Notes under the pieces: model-generated | Told to the model about the DNA's origin: nothing | Database searches by the model: none | Seen by the model: only the letters and a program-made list of their open reading frames with translations | Part shown: positions 26,850 through 35,327 of the stretch, in pieces | How positions within the stretch are numbered: position 1 is the first letter of the stretch | Layout: each line of letters starts with the position of its first letter | Translations under genes and position numbers: made by a program | DNA from: Tissierellia bacterium | GTDB taxonomy: Bacteria > Bacillota > Clostridia > Tissierellales > Peptoniphilaceae | Direction of reading: 5' to 3' | NCBI GenBank assembly: GCA_030529425.1 | Contig: JAUMWX010000008.1 | Location: 1-54,400 of the forward strand | Length of the DNA stretch: 54,400 nt

Positions 26850-27244
26850 AAAAATTTATAGTATTGCTGACAGTCTTTTCAGCTTTTTTAATATTTTCAA
26901 TCGGATGTTCAAAACAAGACAAGGATAAATATTATACAGCTAAAGAAAAAGCAAAGGAAGTAATTAAACTGACAAATGAAAGAAATTTTGACGAGATAAA
27001 GAACAGAAGTACTGATTTTACCAAAAACGCACTGACTGATGAGGTGATAAATTCTCAGGTCAAGGTATATTTGGACTCTTTTGGTAGTTTTAAAGAAATA
27101 TTGAGCCAAGATGTGACCATTTACAAAGTGGAAAATAAAGATTATGTTTTGGTAACATCAAAAGTAAATTATGATAATGGAGAAATTATTTTTAAAATAT
27201 CATTTGATAAAGACTGGAAAATGTTTGATTACTTTATTAAATAG
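26846..27244 (+). CDS. DUF3887-type lipoprotein
   Basis: A 132-residue secreted lipoprotein. The signal peptide has a lipobox FSIGC (Cys at 21), followed by a KQDKDKYY linker. The mature part, with SQVKVYLDSFGSFKEIL and a beta-rich end, resembles DUF3887 proteins, small NTF2-like domains on Firmicutes lipoproteins. The function is not known. GGGAGGATGC precedes the ATG, and the start overlaps the upstream membrane protease by 4 bases, so the two are co-translated. A functional link between protease and lipoprotein is possible but unproven. Confidence 0.8.
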   Translation: MKKFIVLLTVFSAFLIFSIGCSKQDKDKYYTAKEKAKEVIKLTNERNFDEIKNRSTDFTKNALTDEVINSQVKVYLDSFGSFKEILSQDVTIYKVENKDYVLVTSKVNYDNGEIIFKISFDKDWKMFDYFIK

Positions 27245-27265
27245 TGAAGTAAAAGTAATTTATCA

Positions 27266-27294
27266 TTGAATATTAAATATTGATTAGTTATAAT
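27266..27294 (+). promoter_or_regulatory. Predicted promoter of the flavin reductase gene
   Basis: -35 TTGAAT (27266-27271), 17 bases, and -10 TATAAT (27289-27294). The leader is about 22 bases and includes AGGAGG. Confidence 0.7.
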
Positions 27295-27322
27295 GAGTGT
27301 TAGAAAGGTATAGGAGGATATT

Positions 27323-28015
27323 ATGAACTTTTTAGAAACTAAGGTTAGAGAGATTGTAAAAGAAACTAGTGATACGTACAGTTTTGTACTTGAAATTCCT
27401 GAAGGAATGGAATGGAAGGCAGGACAACACGCTATGTTTAAATTTAAGGATCATCAGGTTGATGAAGGCGATAAACCTACGAGAGTATTTTCAGTTGCTT
27501 CAACAATGGAAGACGGATTTGTGATGTTCACTACAAGAATTGCAGAGCCTCATACAAGCTTCAAAGAAATACTTCTAAATAAATTACAAGTCGGAGATAC
27601 AATTCTTATGACTCAGCCGATTGGAAATTTCAATGTGCATTCTGAATTTAAAAAGTCACTTATTATTGCAGGGGGAATCGGTATTACTCCAATCAGATCA
27701 ATTTTCAGACATTTGCAAAATGAAAATTTGGAAAATCAACAATTCACAGTATTCTACTCAGATGATAGAGGCGAATTTGCATATGTTGATACTTTTGAAG
27801 AAATTAAAAAAGCAATGCCTAATCTTGATTTCCACTTTATTTCCCATAGAGATGAATTCAACGAAAAAGTTGACAACTATGTAAAAGAAACTTTAAATGA
27901 GGCTGAATACTTAATCGCGGGTTCTCCGGGAATGAACGCTTTCTTCAGCGAAAAACTTCAAAGTATGGGCGTTGAAAAGTCAAATATATTTACAGATAAT
28001 TTTATAGGATATTAA
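27323..28015 (+). CDS. FAD-dependent oxidoreductase of the ferredoxin-NADP reductase superfamily
   Basis: A 230-residue soluble flavoprotein. An N-terminal FAD-binding barrel (about 1-100) carries RVFSVAST, the R-x-F-S form of the flavin signature, and TQPIGNF. A NAD(P)-binding Rossmann domain follows, with LIIAGGIGITPIRSI and AGSPGMNAFF. There is no 2Fe-2S or globin domain, so the electron partner is unknown. AGGAGG lies 6 bases before the ATG. It is monocistronic, with its own promoter and terminator. It could act as a flavin or flavodoxin reductase; the sequence does not decide. Confidence 0.88.
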   Translation: MNFLETKVREIVKETSDTYSFVLEIPEGMEWKAGQHAMFKFKDHQVDEGDKPTRVFSVASTMEDGFVMFTTRIAEPHTSFKEILLNKLQVGDTILMTQPIGNFNVHSEFKKSLIIAGGIGITPIRSIFRHLQNENLENQQFTVFYSDDRGEFAYVDTFEEIKKAMPNLDFHFISHRDEFNEKVDNYVKETLNEAEYLIAGSPGMNAFFSEKLQSMGVEKSNIFTDNFIGY

Positions 28016-28021
28016 TATTAC

Positions 28022-28055
28022 AAAAGTTTGCCACATTATGTGACAAACTTTTTTA
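28022..28055 (+). terminator. Terminator after the flavin reductase gene
   Basis: AAAAGTTTG / CAAACTTTT arms with an inner CACA/TGTG extension and a following T-run. A strong intrinsic terminator. Confidence 0.88.
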
Positions 28056-28137
28056 TTGGAGATTTTCTGATAACTGAGGTATTATTAAATCATAAATATA
28101 TTTGACAACTAATTTAATTATTATGCAAGGAGTATTA

Positions 28138-29394
28138 ATGAAAGCCAATTTATTGCTTAAAAATATCGGAGAACTTTTTGTTCCTACGGATAACGGATTT
28201 CCTCTTAAGGGAAATGAATTAAATGAGGCAAAAATAATAAAAAGTGCGTACCTGGCTATAAAAGACGGAAAAATATCTGCATATGGCACAGGAGATTTTT
28301 CACATTTGACAGATGAAAAAACAGAAATTATTGATGTCGAAAATCGGGTTGTTACGCCGGGTTTGATAGATTCACATACACATTTCGTATTTGGCGGCAG
28401 CAGAGAACATGAATTCGCTCTTAAACTCAACGGAGTAAGTTACATGGAAATACTTAACTCCGGAGGAGGAATATTAAATACTGTCGATTCAACAAGGCGT
28501 TCAGACTTTGAATCTCTTTATGATAAATCTTTTAATATTCTTAATGATATGCTGAGTTACGGTGTTACCTCAGTTGAAGGAAAAAGTGGCTACGGTCTGG
28601 ATTTTGATACAGAAATTAAACAACTTGAAGTCATGAAAAACTTAAATCAAAATCATCCAATTCACATAGTTCCTACATTTATGGCAGCTCATGCCGTTCC
28701 GAAGGAATACAAAAATAATAGAGAAGCTTATATAGATTTAATCAAAAATAAAATCATTCCCGTAGTTGCAGAAAGAGGGCTTTCCAAATATCAGGATGTT
28801 TTTTGTGAAGAAGGTGTTTTTACTGCCGAAGAAACCAGAGATATTTTAGTTAAAGGGCTGGAGTACGGTCTGAGACCTAAAATCCACTCCGATGAAATTG
28901 TAAGCATCGGCGGAATTGATGTAGCTGTAGACTTGGGAGCAATATCATGCGAACATCTAATGGCAACAACTGACGAAGACATGGCAAAAATGGCAAAAAA
29001 CAATATTATAGCCAACTTGTTGCCCGCTACCACTTTCAGTCTGATGAAAAGCACTTATGCAAGAGCCAAAGACTTTTTGAAATACGGGAATGCAATAACT
29101 ATTTGTTCGGATTATAATCCGGGATCTTGTCCTTCACAAAATTTACAAATGGCAATGTTCATAGCCTGTTATATGATGAAACTTACTCCGGTCGAAATAT
29201 TAAACGCAGTAACTGTAAACGCCAGTTACAGCCTTGAAATTAACGATACAAAAGGAAGTTTTAATATAGGAAAAGATGCCGATTTCGTTATTTTTGACGC
29301 ACCGAATATAGACTATATATTTTATAATTTTGGTGTAAATAATGTAAAAGATGTTTATATTAAAGGAAATCTAGTGTATACTAGAAGAAAATAA
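28138..29394 (+). CDS. hutI: Imidazolonepropionase
   Basis: Opens the imidazolone ring of imidazolone propionate to give N-formimino-L-glutamate, the step between hutU and ftcD. About 418 residues of the amidohydrolase superfamily: metal-binding His pair in DSHTHFVFGGSREHEFA, FMAAHAVPKEY, IHSDEIVSIGG, and ICSDYNPGSCPS. The ATG at 28138 follows AAGGAG and begins MKANLLLKNIGEL. An upstream in-frame TTG adds 12 residues without support. It is separate from the main hut operon on the opposite strand. I could not find a clear promoter in the 80 bases after the upstream terminator. Confidence 0.97.
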   Translation: MKANLLLKNIGELFVPTDNGFPLKGNELNEAKIIKSAYLAIKDGKISAYGTGDFSHLTDEKTEIIDVENRVVTPGLIDSHTHFVFGGSREHEFALKLNGVSYMEILNSGGGILNTVDSTRRSDFESLYDKSFNILNDMLSYGVTSVEGKSGYGLDFDTEIKQLEVMKNLNQNHPIHIVPTFMAAHAVPKEYKNNREAYIDLIKNKIIPVVAERGLSKYQDVFCEEGVFTAEETRDILVKGLEYGLRPKIHSDEIVSIGGIDVAVDLGAISCEHLMATTDEDMAKMAKNNIIANLLPATTFSLMKSTYARAKDFLKYGNAITICSDYNPGSCPSQNLQMAMFIACYMMKLTPVEILNAVTVNASYSLEINDTKGSFNIGKDADFVIFDAPNIDYIFYNFGVNNVKDVYIKGNLVYTRRK

Positions 29395-29415
29395 AACTTT
29401 TAAAAGGGGGTAAAA

Positions 29416-29868
29416 ATGTTCGGAAAAAAAGAAGATATTGAAATCTTAAAATCCAATATTTTTGTAAATCTCGCAACAACTACCAAAGAAGAAGCAATAA
29501 GATTTTGCGGTAACAAGTTGGTTGAAGCGGGCTATGTAGATGAAGAGTATATTGAATCTATGTTAAATAGGGAAAGAATGTTAAACACTTATATTGATTA
29601 CGGTATAGCTATTCCGCACGGGGATAGAGAATCTCAAGAATTGATTTTGAAATCAGGCTTGATTGTTGCTCAGTATAAGAACGGGATTAATTTCGGAGAT
29701 GATAAGACCGCTGAAGTACTTATTGCAACTGCCGGAAAAGGAAATAATCACCTAAGAATTCTTTCAGGAATTGCTACGATTTCAAAAGATCCAAGCTTAA
29801 TAGACAAGCTTATTACAACAAACGATCCTCAAGACATATTGAATGTTTTAGACGAATTTATAAAATAA
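29416..29868 (+). CDS. PTS EIIA component, mannitol/fructose type
   Basis: A phosphocarrier domain of the sugar phosphotransferase system, 150 residues. The phosphorylated His lies in the diagnostic YGIAIPHGDRE, with NHLRILSGIA further on. The family normally passes phosphate from HPr to an EIIB. No EIIB, EIIC or polyol dehydrogenase gene is adjacent, so it is an orphan here. It either serves a transporter elsewhere or acts in regulation. AAAGGGGG lies before the ATG. The 21-base gap after hutI suggests co-transcription with hutI. Confidence 0.9.
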   Translation: MFGKKEDIEILKSNIFVNLATTTKEEAIRFCGNKLVEAGYVDEEYIESMLNRERMLNTYIDYGIAIPHGDRESQELILKSGLIVAQYKNGINFGDDKTAEVLIATAGKGNNHLRILSGIATISKDPSLIDKLITTNDPQDILNVLDEFIK

Positions 29869-29873
29869 TTGAT

Positions 29874-29909
29874 AAAAGGTAGTTGAATTTTTACATTCAG
29901 CTACCTTTT
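29874..29909. terminator. Bidirectional terminator between the EIIA and MutS-like genes
   Basis: A 15-bp inverted repeat (29874-29888 with 29895-29909, one G-U pair) around a 6-base loop. It has A and T flanks on both sides and lies between convergent genes. Confidence 0.92.
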
Positions 29910-29913
29910 TAAA

Positions 29914-31566
29914 TTAATTTCTATCAAATATCCATTTACCAAGTTTCAAAAAATTGTCGGCTCTCTCATTTGCCCTGTCTGTAATATTTTTAGGAAAACT
30001 CATTATTTCCAATAACTTTATCGCATTTGTAGTCTTGGATGGACCCTCGTAGACCTTATAATCAAATTCTATTCTATCACCCTCGATAATCTTCTCTTTA
30101 AAATGAATATTTCTTACATTTCCATGCATTTTAGTAAGTTCTATATCATGCGTAGCTATAAAGGACAGTGCCTCATTATCGACAAAGTAGTTTATGATAC
30201 TTGAAGATGCGGCAATTCTTTCAACGGTATTTGTTCCTTTTAAAATCTCATCTACAAAATAATATGATTGATTGTTTTGCAAATCATTTACAATCCTCTT
30301 CAAAGATTTAATCTCGGCTATAAAATAACTTTCCCCTTCCACCAAATTGTCTTTTATCGCCATTGATGTGAGTATATTTCCCTTTTTTAATGAGAACTCT
30401 TTTGCATGTGCTAAATACAGAGTTTGAGACAAAAGTGCATTTATAGCGATACTCTTTACATAAGTGGATTTACCTGAAGCATTTGAACCCGTAACCAATG
30501 TATTATCATTCCAAATCACATCGTTCCTTACAGGAGCATTCAACATGGGGTGAAATATATCCTTTGCTCGGATTTTTCTCTCATCTATAAATTTAGGAAT
30601 ACAATAATCTTTCGACGCAATTTTGTAGTTTAATACTGCAATCGCCACCTCAATTTCTCCAAGCATCTGCAAAAATATCAAAATTTCTTCCTGATTTCTT
30701 TTAATCTCCTTTACGACATAATAGTATGCAATCAAAGGAAGCATAAATATGGCGTTTAAGTAGTAAGATATGTACTCGAAATCACTCCCCGAATCTATCT
30801 GTCCGATATATGAAATCCTTTTTATTTTTTTAAGTTTTTCGATTTTATTCCTCAACTTGTCGCCGATAGGTACTTCAAATTTCACAAGATTTTTCGCTGT
30901 ATAAACAGAATTCGAAATATAATTAATTTTATGAATCTGCCCTTGGATTTTTTTATATTTGTTTATGGAATAAAACATATTCATCGCAATTGAAATAAAT
31001 AATACGGAAAAAATAATCAAATTTTGTCTGAAATATAATACTATTGCCGATATCAAAGGAATCAATCCCATTAATAAATACATCCATAAATTATTAGACA
31101 TATCCGTAATCCCCGAATTTAAGAACTCAAAAATCCCTGTGTTCTTTATTCTTCCGAGTCTATAAAAAATATATTGGCAATCTGTTCTTTTCTTCTCATC
31201 CTTTTCAAAAAATTCTTCCAATGATTCCAGATATTCTTTATCCTTTTGATTTTCTTTGATAATTCTTAACCTGTTATACAGAGCCTGAGCTCCTATTGTA
31301 GACTCGGTTTTATTAATGCGATTAAATATCAACTGCATCTCCAAATCATTCCATGTATAATCATCTATAATCTTATCTCCATCATGAAATCTTTTAATTA
31401 TTTCAAAAGATTCCTTAAGAATTTTTTCGTTTTCTTTTTCCCTAAATTCATAACCGGGATATTTCCCCCATGATGACTTTAAATTTCTCTTAATTCTTCT
31501 TTTGTTACTTAAAGAAAGTACTACCGCCAATACCAGTAACGCAAGAAAAACATAAAAATAAATCAT
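29914..31566 (-). CDS. Membrane-anchored MutS-family ATPase
   Basis: A 550-residue protein with a MutS-type ABC ATPase at its C-terminus: Walker A GSNASGKST (360-368), Walker B YYFVDE (435-440) and the TNTVERIAAS signature region. There is no mismatch-recognition domain. The N-terminal half has hydrophobic helices at about 3-20, 162-200 and 268-284, so it should be membrane-bound. Related proteins occur across Firmicutes and Bacteroidetes, with unknown roles outside mismatch repair. It stands alone between a convergent terminator and smpB, with AAGGAG before the ATG. It is not MutS or MutS2 (no Smr domain). Confidence 0.85.
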   Translation of the reverse strand: MIYFYVFLALLVLAVVLSLSNKRRIKRNLKSSWGKYPGYEFREKENEKILKESFEIIKRFHDGDKIIDDYTWNDLEMQLIFNRINKTESTIGAQALYNRLRIIKENQKDKEYLESLEEFFEKDEKKRTDCQYIFYRLGRIKNTGIFEFLNSGITDMSNNLWMYLLMGLIPLISAIVLYFRQNLIIFSVLFISIAMNMFYSINKYKKIQGQIHKINYISNSVYTAKNLVKFEVPIGDKLRNKIEKLKKIKRISYIGQIDSGSDFEYISYYLNAIFMLPLIAYYYVVKEIKRNQEEILIFLQMLGEIEVAIAVLNYKIASKDYCIPKFIDERKIRAKDIFHPMLNAPVRNDVIWNDNTLVTGSNASGKSTYVKSIAINALLSQTLYLAHAKEFSLKKGNILTSMAIKDNLVEGESYFIAEIKSLKRIVNDLQNNQSYYFVDEILKGTNTVERIAASSSIINYFVDNEALSFIATHDIELTKMHGNVRNIHFKEKIIEGDRIEFDYKVYEGPSKTTNAIKLLEIMSFPKNITDRANERADNFLKLGKWIFDRN

Positions 31567-31649
31567 AAAATCTCCTTAAGTTAAAGTATCATTTAAAAGC
31601 TATATTGCAGATTTAATCCACACAGAAAAAGATAAATACCGGAATTCAT

Positions 31650-32102
31650 CTAGTATTTCAAAGCCTGTTGAATTTTTTTATTTGCATCTTTTTTTGCTAT
31701 ATCTTCTCTTTTGTCGTATAGTTTTTTACCTCTTGCAAGTGCAACTTCAACTTTTACCAAACCGTTTTTTATATATACGGTCAGAGGTACAAAAGCATTA
31801 CCTTTTTCTTTAATTTTTCCGAGAATTTTATTTATCTCTCTGCGATTTAACAAAAGTTTTCTCTTTCTTAAAGGGTCTTCATTAAATCTGTTTCCGAATT
31901 CATAAGGGCTTATATGCATACCGACTATAAAAGCCTCTCCCTTTTCAATTACACAAAAGGATTCTTTAACCGAAACTTTCCCCTGCCTTAAACTCTTAAC
32001 TTCGGTTCCCTTCAAGACTATTCCGGCTTCAAAAACTTCGTCTATAAAAAAATCATGTCTGGCTTTTTTATTATTTGCTATTATTTTTTTTTCCTCTTTC
32101 AT
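31650..32102 (-). CDS. smpB: SsrA-binding protein SmpB
   Basis: Binds tmRNA and delivers it to stalled ribosomes for trans-translation. The 150 residues include [36 protein letters not shown], and the C-terminal [15 protein letters not shown] tail that enters the empty mRNA channel. It overlaps the end of rnr by 32 bases, an unusually long overlap, with GGTGAAAG as its binding site inside rnr. The rnr-smpB order is standard in Firmicutes. The tmRNA gene is often downstream, but no ssrA-like sequence is seen in the gap 31567-31649. Confidence 0.98.
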   Translation of the reverse strand: MKEEKKIIANNKKARHDFFIDEVFEAGIVLKGTEVKSLRQGKVSVKESFCVIEKGEAFIVGMHISPYEFGNRFNEDPLRKRKLLLNRREINKILGKIKEKGNAFVPLTVYIKNGLVKVEVALARGKKLYDKREDIAKKDANKKIQQALKY

Positions 32103-34014
32103 CTTTCACCAACTTAAAATCAATCTCTCTGAGTTCTATACTCACTCCCTCAACCCTTACTCTCACTTTTTGTCCGAGTTCATAGGTTTTCCCGGTTTCC
32201 GTACCGATAACTATATAATTTTCTTCGTCAAATTCATAATAATCGTCGGTAAAATTTCTAAAATGAATAAGTCCCTCAACCGTATTTTCAAGTTCTACAA
32301 AAATTCCGAAATTGGTCAAAGAACTGATTGTTCCCTCAAATACTTCACCGATTTTGTCCTTCATATATTCAGCTTTTTTAAGTTCCTCAACATCTCTTTC
32401 CGCTTCTTCCGCCCTTCTCTCCATCTCGGAAACATGCTCAGCGATATAATCAAGTTTTTTAAGATATGCTCTCTTCGGCTTTCTGTAAAAATTGTGTAGA
32501 GAATTCTTCAATATCCTGTGCACCACAACATCGCTATACCTTCTTATAGGCGCCGTAAAATGGGAATAATTATGGCTCGCCAACCCGAAATGTATGTCCG
32601 GCTCCCTCTTGTATTCAGCTTTTTTCATCGATCTCAACATTAAATTATTAATCAGCATTTCAATATTGGTACCTTCGACTTTTTTCAATATCTCTTGTAA
32701 ATCTTTCGAATATATTTCCTGTCCTTTTATAATAAGGCCGAATTTGGATATGATTTTTTTTAATTCCATCAATTTTTCTTCGGAAGGTTTCTCATGAACC
32801 CTATACATAAACGGAACGGATATGTTTGCAAAATGATCTCCTACGACCTCGTTTGTCACAACCATAAAATTTTCAATCAATCTGTTTGCTTCTCTTCTTT
32901 CCGCGATCCCTATTTTTATTGGTTCCCCAAGCTCGTTAAGTTCTATCTCCGTTTCCTTAAAATTAAAATCCAATGCACCTTTCATATCTCTTCTATTTTG
33001 CAATTTTTGACTTAAATCATACATTAAGTCAAGTTTTTCACATAATAGATTATCTTTATATACATTTGATTTTTTTTCTATATAATCAGAAACATCATCA
33101 TACACCAACCTGTAGTCACTGTTGATTACCGACTCATAAAATTTATAGTCCAACAGTTTTGCTTTTTCGTTAAAATACATTTTTACTGTTACTGCAAGTC
33201 TATCTTCTTCGGGAATTAAAGAACATAAATTATTTGATAATTCTTCAGGAAACATCGGTATAACTCTATCCAGCAAATATACGGAATTTCCTCTTTCCAA
33301 AGCGTCATTATCAATATCGGTCTTCTCCTTTACATAATGCGTCACATCGGCAATATGAACATATAAAACATATTTATCGTCTTCCATTTCTATCGAAATC
33401 GCATCATCAAAGTCCTTTGATGTTCTTCCGTCAATTGTTACCGTGAATAAATTCCTGAAATCTTCCCTGTTTTTATAGTCTTCTTCCGTCAAAGATTTTG
33501 GTAAAGATTTGGCATAATTTATAGTTTCTTTTGAAAAGATGTCGGGCAATTCATACTTCTTTGCGATAGCAAGTATTTCAATTCCCAAATCATTTATACC
33601 GCCTAAAACTTCCTTTATGATTCCTGTAGGATTCTTGTCTTTCTTGTTAAAAAAGTCTATCTCAACAATTACCTTGTCACCGTTTTTAGCTCCGTTTATA
33701 TTTTCTGTAGGTATAAAAATATCATGAATATTTCTGTTTCCGTCAAGTACGACAAAACCGTAATTTTTGACTTTTTCAAATCTTCCGATCAAAATGGAAT
33801 TATTTCTTTCAATAACCTCTACTATTTTACCCTCGGCCCTATTTTCTTTTGTTTTTTGTTTTATGATTTTGACCTTAACCCTATCCTTATCCAAAGCTTT
33901 ATTTATATCATCTCTTGGTATAAATATGTCTTCCATCGTTTTGTCATCAGGCACAACAAAGCCGAATCCTGACTTATTTATTGAAAGAGTTCCTTCAATT
34001 AATTTTTTTGTCAT
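32071..34014 (-). CDS. rnr: Ribonuclease R
   Basis: A processive 3'-5' exoribonuclease that degrades structured RNA and works with SmpB/tmRNA in quality control. It has 647 residues: cold-shock domains at about 1-60 and 70-135, the RNB catalytic domain from about 185 with [12 protein letters not shown] (Asp201, Asp203, Asp204), and an S1 domain near 560-640 ([20 protein letters not shown]). It is shorter than many RNase R proteins because the N-terminal helix-turn-helix is absent. AGAGG precedes the ATG. A terminator lies between secG and this gene, and no obvious promoter was found, so readthrough is likely. Confidence 0.96.
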   Translation of the reverse strand: MTKKLIEGTLSINKSGFGFVVPDDKTMEDIFIPRDDINKALDKDRVKVKIIKQKTKENRAEGKIVEVIERNNSILIGRFEKVKNYGFVVLDGNRNIHDIFIPTENINGAKNGDKVIVEIDFFNKKDKNPTGIIKEVLGGINDLGIEILAIAKKYELPDIFSKETINYAKSLPKSLTEEDYKNREDFRNLFTVTIDGRTSKDFDDAISIEMEDDKYVLYVHIADVTHYVKEKTDIDNDALERGNSVYLLDRVIPMFPEELSNNLCSLIPEEDRLAVTVKMYFNEKAKLLDYKFYESVINSDYRLVYDDVSDYIEKKSNVYKDNLLCEKLDLMYDLSQKLQNRRDMKGALDFNFKETEIELNELGEPIKIGIAERREANRLIENFMVVTNEVVGDHFANISVPFMYRVHEKPSEEKLMELKKIISKFGLIIKGQEIYSKDLQEILKKVEGTNIEMLINNLMLRSMKKAEYKREPDIHFGLASHNYSHFTAPIRRYSDVVVHRILKNSLHNFYRKPKRAYLKKLDYIAEHVSEMERRAEEAERDVEELKKAEYMKDKIGEVFEGTISSLTNFGIFVELENTVEGLIHFRNFTDDYYEFDEENYIVIGTETGKTYELGQKVRVRVEGVSIELREIDFKLVKDERGKKNNSK

Positions 34015-34057
34015 TTTATCCTCTTATTAATATTATCTGTAATTGTTGTAATAAAAA

Positions 34058-34079
34058 ACTGTAACCTCAAGGTTACAGT
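34058..34079 (-). terminator. Terminator overlapping the secG stop codon
   Basis: ACTGTAACC / GGTTACAGT arms with a 4-base loop. On the minus strand a TTTTTT run follows. The secG TAA is part of the stem. It lies 44 bases before rnr. Confidence 0.8.
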
Positions 34080-34312
34080 GCTTTAGCTGAAAGTACAGCA
34101 ATAAGAACGCTTGTAATCATAAATACTACAGCAAAAATTATTGTCAATCTACTTAATAATTTTTCTTTTCCCTTTGATGCTGATTTACCGAAAACATTTG
34201 TTTCTGAACCAGATAATGCTCCCATACCTTCCGTCTTAGGATCCATTAACATTGTAGTAAGAATAATTACTATACTAGAAATAACTAGTAACACTATTAA
34301 TACAGTTTCCAT
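34073..34312 (-). CDS. secG: Preprotein translocase subunit SecG
   Basis: A small accessory subunit of the SecYEG channel. About 79 residues with two membrane helices, METVLIVLLVISSIVIILTT and a second near the end (FAVVFMITSVLIAVL), joined by a loop containing KTEGMGALSG and FGKSASKGKEKLL. The ATG at 34312 is preferred because AAAGGAAAG lies upstream at the right distance. A GTG at 34327 would overlap that site. The secG-rnr-smpB cluster order is classic for Firmicutes. A near-consensus promoter directly upstream drives it. Confidence 0.93.
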   Translation of the reverse strand: METVLIVLLVISSIVIILTTMLMDPKTEGMGALSGSETNVFGKSASKGKEKLLSRLTIIFAVVFMITSVLIAVLSAKAL

Positions 34313-34351
34313 GATCTTTCCTTTCACTCTTGTAATCTTAACGTAGGTTCA

Positions 34352-34380
34352 ATTATATCAAATAATTGTGTAATTTTCAA
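34352..34380 (-). promoter_or_regulatory. Strong predicted promoter of secG
   Basis: On the minus strand, -35 TTGAAA (34375-34380), a 17-base spacer and -10 TATAAT (34352-34357). The -35 abuts the stop codon of the ComEA-like gene. Confidence 0.75.
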
Positions 34381-34995
34381 TCACCTGACTTCTAATTTGT
34401 CTCTTATCTTGTTTAAGGTTTTTTGTCCGATTCCTTTCACATTGGTTAAATCCTCAATTTTTTTAAACTTTTGAGTCTTTCTATACTCTATAATATCATC
34501 GGCTTTTTTTTCACCGATTCCCGGTATGGACATGAGTTCTTCTTTTTTTGCCGAGTTTATATCAATTTTATCGGAATCCAATCGCTTTGAAATTTCCGGA
34601 TTTTTTTCTTCACCTTTTTCATATATGTGAATTTTCATTTCATCCCTAAGGATTATCGCCAGATTGATGTTTTCATCATAATTATCCAAAAGTCCTCCGC
34701 AAAGTTTTATCAAGTCGTTTAGCCTTGCACCTTCCCGCAATTCGTAAACTCCCGGATTCTTTACATGCCCCGTTATATGAACCAATATTTTAGAATCACT
34801 GATTTTATTTTCTTCCTTCTTTTCTTCAAAATTTTTGTCATTTTTACGGTTCTTGTGTTTTTCATCGCCAAATTGCGATTTTTGATGATTTTCTTCCTTT
34901 GATAAGAATGTATCTTTATTTAGATATCCAACTACCACAAAAATGATAACGAAGACAAAAATAACTATTTTGTCCAAATAATGTTTAATCTTCAC
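34381..34995 (-). CDS. ComEA-family DNA-binding protein (SLBB + helix-hairpin-helix)
   Basis: A membrane-anchored DNA receptor type protein, about 204 residues. It has one N-terminal membrane helix (IVIFVFVIIFVVVGYL), a long charged lysine/glutamate linker, an SLBB domain (HITGHVKNPGVYELREGARL) and a C-terminal double helix-hairpin-helix (INSAKKEELMSIPGIGEKKA, then LTNVKGIGQKTLNKI). In competent bacteria it binds incoming DNA. No comEB or comEC lies next to it. The GTG at 34995 (MKIKHYLDK) after AGAGGTGA is preferred to a GTG two codons earlier. Its ribosome binding site sits in a small CTCAC/GTGAG hairpin. Confidence 0.88.
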   Translation of the reverse strand: MKIKHYLDKIVIFVFVIIFVVVGYLNKDTFLSKEENHQKSQFGDEKHKNRKNDKNFEEKKEENKISDSKILVHITGHVKNPGVYELREGARLNDLIKLCGGLLDNYDENINLAIILRDEMKIHIYEKGEEKNPEISKRLDSDKIDINSAKKEELMSIPGIGEKKADDIIEYRKTQKFKKIEDLTNVKGIGQKTLNKIRDKLEVR

Positions 34996-35018
34996 ACTCA
35001 CCTCTCAGTGAGCTGTCA

Positions 35019-35327
35019 TTAATCCCACAGTTTTTCCAATCCGTAGTATTCTCTACCGTCCTTGGTAAATATATGAACTATAATGTCTCCCAAGTCCATA
35101 AGAATCCAGCTTCCTTCTCTAAAACCTTCCTGTCCAAGTACTGAATACCCTTCTTTTTCCAATTTAAATTCTATCTCATTAGCTATGGCTTGTGTATGTA
35201 ATGTGCTGTTACCTGTAACGACTACAAAGTAGTCTGCTATGGAAGATTTTTCCTTAATTTCTAAAACTGAAATATTTTCTCCCAATTTGTCATCACATGC
35301 TTTAACCACTATATCAAGTTTGTTCAT
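35019..35327 (-). CDS. rsfS: Ribosomal silencing factor RsfS
   Basis: Binds L14 of the large ribosomal subunit and blocks subunit joining under starvation. The 102-residue protein has the family pattern KSSIADYFVVVTGNSTLHTQ, GWREGS-like EGFREGSWILMDLGDIIVH, and the YYGLEKLW end. It overlaps the NadD-YqeK gene by 14 bases. The yhbY-nadD-yqeK-rsfS order is typical of Firmicutes. Confidence 0.97.
   Translation of the reverse strand: MNKLDIVVKACDDKLGENISVLEIKEKSSIADYFVVVTGNSTLHTQAIANEIEFKLEKEGYSVLGQEGFREGSWILMDLGDIIVHIFTKDGREYYGLEKLWD

Noticed and set aside
28102-28107. TTGACA before hutI as a -35 box
   Set aside because: At 16-18 bases downstream there is only the ribosome binding site region, with no -10-like hexamer.
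31567-31649. tmRNA gene downstream of smpB
   Set aside because: The gap is 83 bases, too short, and has no tRNA-like ends.
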